Source: RFPW01 sp040401595 (GTDB taxonomy: Bacteria > Pseudomonadota > Gammaproteobacteria > Burkholderiales > Burkholderiaceae_E). Taken from it: a stretch of DNA of 15,814 nt. The position numbers and the translations under genes were made by a program. Under the pieces are notes generated by a model, which made no database searches, was not told the origin of the DNA, and saw only the letters and a program-made list of their open reading frames with translations. The stretch spans positions 1-15,814 of the forward strand of contig JBBAOE010000041.1 of NCBI GenBank assembly GCA_040401595.1, in the 5' to 3' direction. Positions 6,327 through 12,798 of this stretch are shown piece by piece; position 1 is the stretch's first letter, and each line of letters begins with the position of its first letter.

Positions 6327-7906
6327 ATGAAGTCGAGTTCCAGGCCCTTGCGGCCCAGGGGTATAACCGGATTCCCTTGTTGGCCGAAGCCTTCGCCGAC
6401 CTCGATACGCCCTTGTCGCTCTACCTGAAGCTTACCCAGGGCGGGTTCGAACAGGCGACAGCCGCGGCAGCTTCGCAGAGGCACGAGAGCGTCGCTGGAC
6501 CCGGTGCCTCGGTAAGTGCCGGCAGTTTTTTACTGGAGTCGGTGGTCGGAGGCGAGCGGTTTGGACGCTATTCCTTCATCGGACTCCCGGCCCGAACCTG
6601 GATCCGCACCGTTGCGGATTCGGCGAGCGCGAGTGGCGTACGCACCGAAGTCGTCACCGATGGCCAGATCGTGCAGACCGACGTTGGCGACCCGCTCGAA
6701 TTTGTACGCCAGTGGAATACCCGGTATCGAGCTGCCCTGCGTCCTGGTCTGCCCCGATTTTGCGGCGGGCTGGCGGGCTACTTTGGCTATGACATTGTTC
6801 GTCATATCGAGCCCCGCCTCGCCAGGGGCCGTAAACCTGATCCGATGGGGATGCCGGAGATTCTGCTGCTGCAAGTCGATGAGCTGGCAATCGTGGATAA
6901 CGTCGCGGGACGCATCTATCTCATGGTCTATGCCGATCCTGGCCAAGCGGACGCGTATGCCAGGGCCTCGAGTCGACTGCAGGCACTGCGGGAGCGGTTG
7001 CGCCATACACCGGTCGCCCCTCTGGATCCGCCGGTCGCCGAGCGTTCCGTCCAACGGGATTTCGCGCGAGAGGATTTTTTGACCGCGGTATCCCGGGCCC
7101 GGGAATACATCGCCGCGGGTGATGCGATGCAGATTGTGCTCGCACAGTGTCTGAAAAAACCGTTCGCGCAGCATCCGCTCTCCCTGTACCGGGCACTGCG
7201 CTCGATCAATCCATCCCCGTATATGTATTACTACGATTTTGGTGATAGCCATGTCGTCGGTGCCTCGCCCGAAATCCTCGTCCGTCAGGAGCGCATCACA
7301 GAAGGGCCAGACGCCGGAGGTACCCGGGTCATCATCCGGCCGATTGCGGGCACCCGCAGACGCGGTGCTACGCCTTCTGAAGACGATGCGCTGGCGCAGG
7401 ATCTTCTTGCAGATCAGAAGGAGCGGGCGGAGCACCTCATGCTGATCGATCTCGCCCGTAATGACGTCGGCCGGATCGCTCGTATTGGATCGGTCAAAGT
7501 GACCGAGACGATGGCGATCGAGAAGTACTCGCATGTCATGCATATTGTCTCCAACGTCGAAGGTGTTCTGCGCGAAGAGTTGGACAATATCGATGTGTTG
7601 CGGGCTGCGTTCCCGGCGGGGACGCTCAGCGGTGCGCCCAAGGTCAGGGCAATGGAGCTCATCGATGAGCTTGAACCCGTTGGCCGTGGCGTTTACGGCG
7701 GCGCCTGCGGCTATATGAGTTACAGCGGTGAAATGGATCTGGCGATTGCGATCCGAACTGGCATTCTCAGGGATGGTGTTCTGCATGCTCAGGCGGGCGC
7801 AGGCGTTGTCTTCGATTCGATTCCAGAATCCGAGTGGCAGGAGACGGAGACCAAGGCGCGCGCATTGATTCGTGCGGCCGAGCTTGTTGAGCAGGGTCTG
7901 ACTTGA
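6323..7906 (+). CDS. trpE: Anthranilate synthase component I
   Basis: 527 residues; with TrpG it converts chorismate and glutamine (or ammonia) to anthranilate, the first step of tryptophan synthesis. The N-terminal domain carries LLES at 70-73, the tryptophan feedback site, within LLESVVGGERFGRYSFIG. The C-terminal chorismate-binding domain shows PIAGTRRRG, LIDLARNDVGR, HIVSNVEG, GTLSGAPK (433-440) and AGAGVVFDS. Residues 41-66 are an Ala/Ser/Gly-rich stretch between KLTQG and SFLLES; as I remember related TrpE proteins, these two blocks are almost adjacent. GGGGAG at 6308-6313 serves as ribosome-binding site. The gene is followed not by trpG but by a glycosyltransferase gene whose TTG start overlaps its stop. 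Confidence 0.97.
   Translation: MNEVEFQALAAQGYNRIPLLAEAFADLDTPLSLYLKLTQGGFEQATAAAASQRHESVAGPGASVSAGSFLLESVVGGERFGRYSFIGLPARTWIRTVADSASASGVRTEVVTDGQIVQTDVGDPLEFVRQWNTRYRAALRPGLPRFCGGLAGYFGYDIVRHIEPRLARGRKPDPMGMPEILLLQVDELAIVDNVAGRIYLMVYADPGQADAYARASSRLQALRERLRHTPVAPLDPPVAERSVQRDFAREDFLTAVSRAREYIAAGDAMQIVLAQCLKKPFAQHPLSLYRALRSINPSPYMYYYDFGDSHVVGASPEILVRQERITEGPDAGGTRVIIRPIAGTRRRGATPSEDDALAQDLLADQKERAEHLMLIDLARNDVGRIARIGSVKVTETMAIEKYSHVMHIVSNVEGVLREELDNIDVLRAAFPAGTLSGAPKVRAMELIDELEPVGRGVYGGACGYMSYSGEMDLAIAIRTGILRDGVLHAQAGAGVVFDSIPESEWQETETKARALIRAAELVEQGLT
7893..7896 (+). promoter_or_regulatory. Ribosome-binding site deciding the TTG start of the GT39 gene
   Basis: AGGG lies 6 bases before TTG 7903-7905, which overlaps the trpE stop (TTGA). 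The next in-frame ATG is far inside the protein, so this TTG is the credible start. Confidence 0.6.
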
Positions 7907-9468
7907 ATTATTCACGCCTCGCTCTTACCCTGGCTTGGCTATCGCCACTGGCCAGTTTTCTGATCGGCCTCGGAGATTCGCCGCTGACCGACGTCGATGA
8001 AGGCGCTTTTGCTCAAGCCACTCGTGAACTGATCGCCTCGGATGACTGGCTGTCAACTACGCTGCTGGGCCAGCCTCGCTGGGACAAACCTATTCTGATT
8101 TACTGGCTCCAGGCCTTGTCGGTGCAAGCGTTTGGAGCGACGCCATTTGCCTTTCGCCTGCCCTCGGCGTTGGCCGGCATTGTCTGGGCCTGGTTGGTGG
8201 GGGCATTCGTTGCCCGGGTCTCGGACCAACGTCGCGGCGCCTTGGCCGTTTTGACGCTCGCGTGTGCTCTGGGTCCGCATGTGATCAGTCGGGTTTCGAC
8301 GGCCGATGCGTTGCTCAATGCCTTGCTGGCCGGTGCCACCTTGCATGCCTACCTCTTCGTAGAGGATCGCGATCGGCGCGCCTTGCGGATTGCAGCGGCC
8401 TGTGTGGGTCTCGGCCTTTTGGCGAAAGGACCGATCGCGCTCTTGATCCCGGGTGCTGCAGTATTGCTGCATGTTGGGTTGCAGCGTCGCTGGCTGGCCC
8501 TGAAGGCGATGCTGGCTGACCCCGTGGCCTGGGCGATTCTCATTGGGATCGCCGCCCCATGGTACGGCTGGCAGCTCGTGCAGCATGGTCAGGCGTTCAT
8601 CGATGGTTTTATTCTGAAGCACAATGTGGGTCGCTTCACGCAAACCATGCATGGGTTTTCTGCCGGCCCGCTTTACTACCCGGCCTGGACGCTGATCGCG
8701 CTGCTGCCCTCAGTCTGGCTTCTGGGCCCGATGCTTCATCAACTCATCCGTGGCCCTCGGCCAGCCGCATTCAGCTTCGGTCTGGCCTGGTTCGCATTTG
8801 TGATTCTGTTTTTTACCGCTTCTGCGACCAAGTTGCCGCACTACGGCTTCTATGGCCTGACAGGCCTTGTGATCGCGATGGCAATTGGGCGACCCGAGCG
8901 AATCCCGCGTCTGGCGTTTGCGTTCCCGGTAGCGATTCTTGTCCTGGCAGCCCTGTGGCCCACGGTGCTGGCCATGCTTGCCCCGCGCGTAAATGATCCG
9001 TTCTACGCGGCGGCGATCCCAGAGGCGATCAGCCGCTTCGATGATGTCTGGGTGCTGAGCTGTGCCCTCGGGGCCCTCGCACTTGCGCTCATTGGATGGG
9101 TCGCAGCCAGCCGCCGGCGTCCCATCGCCAACGGCGAGTTCGCCTGGGCTGTGGCATCCATCGCATGCATGGTCGTTATTGGTCCAGGTCTGGTCGGTGG
9201 CACCGTTCAAGCGATCCAACGCCCCGTTGTCGAGGCCGCGGAGCGCGCTGCGACCCGTCGGCTCGACGTGGTGATGTGGGGTATCGACATCCCCAGTTTC
9301 GCCGTCCTCGCGGCGACCCGGGTCGAGCGGCGAGATCCCCGCCCGGGCGAAATCGTGTTGACTAAAACCAGGCGTCGCGCGGATTTGGCCAAGATCGCCC
9401 CCGTCGATGAGGTGATCTACGAACGCGCGGATGTGTCGCTGCTGAAATTGGGGAAGGCCACCGAGTGA
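7903..9468 (+). CDS. GT39/ArnT-like integral membrane glycosyltransferase
   Basis: 521 residues with a first transmembrane helix, then a periplasmic loop carrying TDVDEGAF (D30, D32, E33) and, after the conserved RELIASDDW segment, RWDKP (K62). This is the catalytic-loop layout of the ArnT/protein-mannosyltransferase (GT39/GT83) family. About ten further membrane segments and a soluble-looking C-terminal tail of roughly 100 residues follow. Family members move a sugar from a polyprenyl phosphate to lipid A, another glycan or a protein on the outer face of the inner membrane; donor and acceptor here are unknown. The TTG start overlaps the trpE stop and the stop overlaps the GTG start of the PAP2 gene. 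This is an odd position, inside the trp operon between trpE and trpG. Confidence 0.85.
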   Translation: MNYSRLALTLAWLSPLASFLIGLGDSPLTDVDEGAFAQATRELIASDDWLSTTLLGQPRWDKPILIYWLQALSVQAFGATPFAFRLPSALAGIVWAWLVGAFVARVSDQRRGALAVLTLACALGPHVISRVSTADALLNALLAGATLHAYLFVEDRDRRALRIAAACVGLGLLAKGPIALLIPGAAVLLHVGLQRRWLALKAMLADPVAWAILIGIAAPWYGWQLVQHGQAFIDGFILKHNVGRFTQTMHGFSAGPLYYPAWTLIALLPSVWLLGPMLHQLIRGPRPAAFSFGLAWFAFVILFFTASATKLPHYGFYGLTGLVIAMAIGRPERIPRLAFAFPVAILVLAALWPTVLAMLAPRVNDPFYAAAIPEAISRFDDVWVLSCALGALALALIGWVAASRRRPIANGEFAWAVASIACMVVIGPGLVGGTVQAIQRPVVEAAERAATRRLDVVMWGIDIPSFAVLAATRVERRDPRPGEIVLTKTRRRADLAKIAPVDEVIYERADVSLLKLGKATE

Positions 9469-10184
9469 AGGTGCCGAGTGATGGAGCTCTCACGGTTGCG
9501 ACGGCACGCCTTCGAAACCCCTGGCTAGCCCTTCCCGCCGCCATTGCACTGGCACTTGCACTGGCACTCTGGCTGAGTCCGGAGACCAATCGATGGCTGT
9601 TTGGCAGCCTCAACAGTTTGGCTCGCGGCCCCTCAGCTCCGTTATGGCTTTTTGCCACCTTGGCCGGAGACACTTCGGTCGTGTTGGCCCTGTTGACGGC
9701 CCTGCATTGGCGGCGTCCGCTGGCGGTCAGCGCAGTGCCCGCGACCCTGCTGGTGGTCGCTTTGTTCGTTCATATTCCGAAACCACTCATCAGTGCGCCG
9801 CGCCCCCTGGCCGTCCTTGGGAGCGACCTCGTGATCGTCCTTGGGCCGGCCTTGACGACCCAGTCCTTCCCCTCGGGCCATGCGGCCACCGCTTTTGCTG
9901 GTGCAGCTCTGGTGACCTTCGCTGGGGCCTCGGTCGCGAGCTCGGCACTTGCCCTGGTTGCGGCAACTCTGATCGCCTGTTCAAGATCCGTTGTCGGTGC
10001 GCATTGGCCGCTCGATGTCGCCATGGGAGCCGCGTTGGGATGGGTGGGTGCCTGGATCGCTATCGCCTGGACCCGGCAGGTCGGCGAGATATCCGCGCGT
10101 TGGCTGCATCGGTTTGGTCTGGTGATTGCCGTACTCTGCTGGCTTGGCATCGTCACGCAGCGGATCGTGTTGCTCAAAGTTTGA
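9465..10184 (+). CDS. PAP2-superfamily membrane lipid phosphatase
   Basis: A 239-residue membrane protein with about six hydrophobic segments and the complete three-part PAP2 active site: K106...R113-P114 (KPLISAPRP), PSGH at 136-139, and S173-R174...H180...D184 (SRSVVGAHWPLD). Such enzymes remove phosphate from lipids such as undecaprenyl diphosphate, phosphatidylglycerol phosphate or lipid A. The substrate is not evident from sequence. Next to a GT39 enzyme, recycling of the polyprenyl carrier or preparing a lipid acceptor is a reasonable guess. The GTG start overlaps the glycosyltransferase stop (GTGA) and has GGGGAAGG 7 bases upstream. The first hydrophobic segment contains a perfect 12-base tandem duplication. 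After it comes a 120-base gap before trpG. Confidence 0.9.
   Translation: MKVPSDGALTVATARLRNPWLALPAAIALALALALWLSPETNRWLFGSLNSLARGPSAPLWLFATLAGDTSVVLALLTALHWRRPLAVSAVPATLLVVALFVHIPKPLISAPRPLAVLGSDLVIVLGPALTTQSFPSGHAATAFAGAALVTFAGASVASSALALVAATLIACSRSVVGAHWPLDVAMGAALGWVGAWIAIAWTRQVGEISARWLHRFGLVIAVLCWLGIVTQRIVLLKV
9544..9567 (+). repeat. Perfect in-frame 12-bp tandem duplication in the PAP2 gene
   Basis: TTGCACTGGCAC occurs twice head to tail. It encodes alternating Ala-Leu in the first hydrophobic segment (around residues 27-35), so copy-number change would add or remove four residues without a frameshift. Confidence 0.85.
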
Positions 10185-10229
10185 GACCATGGTTCGAAGC
10201 GCGGATGGGATCATGCAATTGGTTTGAGC

Positions 10230-10290
10230 GGTGTTTCTGGTCCTTGGGGTCTTCAAGGATCGCCCGTCGCGTTTAGCCATCAAAAACACC
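10230..10290 (+). promoter_or_regulatory. Nested hairpin in the leader before trpG
   Basis: Within the 120-base gap before trpG, GGTCCTTG (10239-10246) pairs with CAAGGATC (10254-10261) around a 7-base loop (one G-U pair). A second, outer pairing joins GGTGTTT (10230-10236) to AAACACC (10284-10290), ending right at the purine-rich stretch before the trpG ATG. No T-run follows, so it does not look like a simple terminator. A translational or RNA-stability control element is possible. Confidence 0.4.
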
Positions 10291-10304
10291 GAGATAGTGC
10301 ACTC

Positions 10305-10883
10305 ATGCTGCTGATGATCGATAACTATGACTCGTTTACCTGGAATCTGGTTCAGTACCTGGGTGAGCTTGGCGAACAGGTCCATACCGTTCGCAATGAC
10401 ACGTTGAGCGTGGCCCAGCTCATCGAGCTTCGAGCAACGCGTCTGGTGGTATCACCGGGGCCTCGCACTCCGGACGAGGCAGGGATTTCCGTCGAAAGTA
10501 TCCGAACGATGGCAGGTCAGATTCCGATACTTGGGGTCTGTCTTGGCCATCAAGCCATCGGACGTGCCTTTGGTGGTCGCGTCCTCCGGGCGCAGACCGT
10601 CATGCACGGAAAAACTTCGATCATTCATCACGATCAGCGTGGTGTGTTCCAGGGGCTTCCGGCCCAGTTCCAGGTCATGCGTTACCACTCGCTCGCGATT
10701 GAGCGCGCAACCTTGCCCGAATGTCTCGAAATCAGTGCCTGGACCGATGACGGTGAGATCATGGGGGTCCGTCATCGCGAGTTCCCAATCGAGGGTGTGC
10801 AGTTCCATCCCGAATCGCTGGCGTCCGAACATGGTCATGCCATGTTGCGTAACTTTCTCAAGTTCACCTCCTCGACAAAATGA
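10305..10883 (+). CDS. trpG: Anthranilate synthase component II (glutamine amidotransferase)
   Basis: 192 residues forming one class-I glutamine amidotransferase domain, which delivers ammonia from glutamine to TrpE. The start MLLMIDNYDSFTWNLVQ is the classic TrpG/PabA opening. SPGPRTPDEAG is the oxyanion-side loop, and the triad is C79 (GVCLGHQ), H168 and E170 (VQFHPES). The length equals the usual about 190, with no fusion to trpD. The ATG at 10305 matches the family N-terminus; the reading frame is open upstream to 10224 but that part is a structured leader. The ribosome-binding site is weak (GAGA about 10 bases upstream). Its stop overlaps the trpD start (ATGA). It could also serve folate synthesis as PabA, but the trp context argues for TrpG. 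Confidence 0.97.
   Translation: MLLMIDNYDSFTWNLVQYLGELGEQVHTVRNDTLSVAQLIELRATRLVVSPGPRTPDEAGISVESIRTMAGQIPILGVCLGHQAIGRAFGGRVLRAQTVMHGKTSIIHHDQRGVFQGLPAQFQVMRYHSLAIERATLPECLEISAWTDDGEIMGVRHREFPIEGVQFHPESLASEHGHAMLRNFLKFTSSTK
10864..10872 (+). other. Copy of the 16S rRNA 3'-tail sequence just before trpD
   Basis: TCACCTCCT, in the last codons of trpG, is identical to the anti-Shine-Dalgarno tail of 16S rRNA, not complementary to it. It occupies the place where a ribosome-binding site for trpD would be expected, so trpD appears to lack one. Confidence 0.5.
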
Positions 10884-11932
10884 CTTCGATTACCCCTCAA
10901 GAAGCGCTTGCCCGTACGATCGACCATCGTGAGATTTTTCAGGACGAGATGCTGCACCTCATGCGGCAGATCATGCTGGGCGAGATATCACCCGTCATGA
11001 CCGCAGCCATACTGACCGGACTGCGTGTCAAAAAAGAAACCGTCGGCGAAATCGCCGCGGCGGCGATGGTGATGCGCGAATTCGCCATCCCGGTCGCTGT
11101 CGCTCCCGGCGCCCCCTTTGTGGATATCGTTGGTACCGGGGGGGATGGTGCCCATACCTTCAACATCTCCACCGCAGCCATGTTTGTAGCGGCTGCCGCC
11201 GGTGCACGTGTCGCCAAGCATGGCAATCGGAGCGTCTCGTCCAAATCTGGGGCGGCCGACGTTCTGGAGTCTCTGGGCGCTACCATTACGCTAGATGCCG
11301 CGCAGGTCGCTCAATGCCTCGCACAAACCGGCATTGGCTTCATGTTTGCACCCAATCATCATCCTGCGATGAAGAACGTTGCCCCAGTACGTCGCGAGAT
11401 GGGTGTTCGTACGATCTTCAATATTCTCGGACCCCTCACGAACCCGGCTTCTGCACCAAACACATTGATGGGCGTGTTCCATCCCGATCTGGTCGGCATT
11501 CAGGTCCGGGTGATGGAACGCCTTGGCGCCCAGCGCGTTCTCGTCGTGCACGGCCAGGACGGTATGGATGAAATTTCCTTGGGAGCGGCCACCCTGGTGG
11601 GGGAACTGCGTGATGGTGTGATTCGTGAATACGTGATTCACCCGGAAGACTTTGGGATGGCAATGGCATCGAACCGTTCGATGCGGGTTGCCAACGCCGA
11701 GGAGTCCAAGGGCTTGCTGCTCGAGGCCCTCGACGATATTCCCGGAACCGCGCGCGAGATCGTCGCACTCAACGCGGGTGCTGCGCTCTACGTCACCGGG
11801 ATCGCAGCGTCCATCGGGGATGGTATCGATCGCGCGCGGGCCGCTATTGCGTCCGGTGAGGCGCGTCGCCGGCTCGATCTGTTTGTCGAGACCACCCGCA
11901 GCCTGGCGCAAGAGGGGCGCGCCGGTGAGTGA
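10880..11932 (+). CDS. trpD: Anthranilate phosphoribosyltransferase
   Basis: 350 residues, a normal length for a stand-alone TrpD, which joins anthranilate to phosphoribosyl pyrophosphate. It shows the N-terminal helical domain (AAILTGLRVKKETVGE) and the PRPP/metal loop GTGGD at 85-89. KHGNRSVSSKSGAADVLE and the anthranilate-site segment NHHPAMKNVAPVRREMGVRTIFNILGP also match; the latter is split in meaning by a HHPA turn typical of the family. The ATG overlaps the trpG stop, and no Shine-Dalgarno sequence is visible, so translation probably depends on coupling to trpG. The 3' end overlaps the start of trpC by 8 bases. Confidence 0.97.
   Translation: MTSITPQEALARTIDHREIFQDEMLHLMRQIMLGEISPVMTAAILTGLRVKKETVGEIAAAAMVMREFAIPVAVAPGAPFVDIVGTGGDGAHTFNISTAAMFVAAAAGARVAKHGNRSVSSKSGAADVLESLGATITLDAAQVAQCLAQTGIGFMFAPNHHPAMKNVAPVRREMGVRTIFNILGPLTNPASAPNTLMGVFHPDLVGIQVRVMERLGAQRVLVVHGQDGMDEISLGAATLVGELRDGVIREYVIHPEDFGMAMASNRSMRVANAEESKGLLLEALDDIPGTAREIVALNAGAALYVTGIAASIGDGIDRARAAIASGEARRRLDLFVETTRSLAQEGRAGE
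11911..11917 (+). promoter_or_regulatory. Ribosome-binding site deciding the GTG start of trpC
   Basis: AGAGGGG inside the end of trpD lies 7 bases before GTG 11925. This supports the GTG start over the long open extension upstream in the same frame. Confidence 0.7.
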
Positions 11933-12719
11933 CATCCTGCAGAAAATTCTTTCGGTCAAACGCGAAGAAATTGCCTCGGGCCGGGCGCTGCGCAGCCTAG
12001 CCAGTCTGTTGCGCGAGGCCCAGGACCAGCGCACCGAGCGTCGTGGTTTTGCCCAGGCCATTCTTTCGCGAGTCAAGAATGCCCGGACTGCGGTGATCGC
12101 GGAGTGCAAGCGGGCAAGCCCTTCCAAGGGGTTGTTGCGCGATCCTTTTGAGCCCGCCGTGATTGCCGCTTCTTATGAACAGGGGGGGGCTGCTTGTCTC
12201 TCGGTGCTGACCGATCAGCAGTTCTTCCAGGGCAGAACCGAGGATCTCATCGCCGCGCGCGCAGCTTGCGCACTGCCTGTCATCCGCAAAGACTTCGTGA
12301 TCGATCCCTGGCAAGTCGCGCAATCTGGCGCGATGGGGGCAGATGCGATCCTGCTCATCGTCGCTGCCCTCGGTAACGCGCAATTGAACGAACTCGAAGC
12401 GGCAGCGCTTGAGCTTGGGTTGGACGTGTTAGTGGAAGTGCACGATGGTCACGAACTCGAACGGGCGCTGCGACTGCAAACGCCACTGATCGGTATCAAC
12501 AACCGTAACCTGCGCACGTTTGAGGTTTCGCTGGATGTGTCAATCGGTTTGCTACGGGAGATACCCCCCGATCGAGCCCTGATTACCGAGAGCGGAATTC
12601 TGGCTCGGGAAGACGTCGAGCGCATGCGGGGGCACGGCGTCTATGGCTATCTGGTGGGCGAGGCCTTCATGCGCGCGCCAGACCCGGGAAGAGCACTCCA
12701 AGCGCTCTTCGCTGACTGA
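11925..12719 (+). CDS. trpC: Indole-3-glycerol phosphate synthase
   Basis: 264 residues (family about 260) forming a single TIM barrel with no TrpF fusion. It closes the ring of carboxyphenylamino-deoxyribulose phosphate to indole-3-glycerol phosphate. The opening SDILQKILSVKREEIA is typical. Key residues are E60 and K62 in AECKRASPSKG, K122 in VIRKDF, E170 in LVEVHD, the INNRNL loop (191-195) and TESGI (220-224). GTG is chosen as start from the family N-terminus and the well-placed AGAGGGG. The frame is open far upstream, but only as a shadow of trpD. It is the last gene of the operon; the next gene is convergent. Confidence 0.97.
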   Translation: MSDILQKILSVKREEIASGRALRSLASLLREAQDQRTERRGFAQAILSRVKNARTAVIAECKRASPSKGLLRDPFEPAVIAASYEQGGAACLSVLTDQQFFQGRTEDLIAARAACALPVIRKDFVIDPWQVAQSGAMGADAILLIVAALGNAQLNELEAAALELGLDVLVEVHDGHELERALRLQTPLIGINNRNLRTFEVSLDVSIGLLREIPPDRALITESGILAREDVERMRGHGVYGYLVGEAFMRAPDPGRALQALFAD

Positions 12720-12773
12720 ACCTTCTCCGTCGAGCCGTCTGGTGTGCGCGGTTGGCGGAGCCTGGGTTTGTTC

Positions 12774-12796
12774 TCGAAGTCAGCGCCGCACTTCGA
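12774..12796. terminator. Hairpin between convergent trpC and the M61 protease gene
   Basis: TCGAAGT and ACTTCGA form a perfect 7-bp stem with a 9-base loop in the 79-base gap between two facing stop codons. There is no T-run, so this is a tentative call for the end of the trp operon. Confidence 0.3.
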
Positions 12797-12798
12797 AT

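Noticed and set aside
6530..7915. A 461-codon open frame antisense to trpE
   Set aside because: trpE is certain by its motifs. The antisense frame is rich in Arg/His/Asp with no domain pattern, as expected for the shadow of a GC-rich gene.
8053..8652. A 199-codon open frame antisense to the GT39 gene
   Set aside because: It has a shadow-type composition (Gln/Arg/Gly) and no start signal, whereas the plus strand encodes a coherent membrane protein.
10224..10304. N-terminal extension or Trp-leader peptide upstream of trpG
   Set aside because: The frame has a single Trp codon and a TTG start, and it precedes the standard TrpG N-terminus. It does not look like an attenuation leader.
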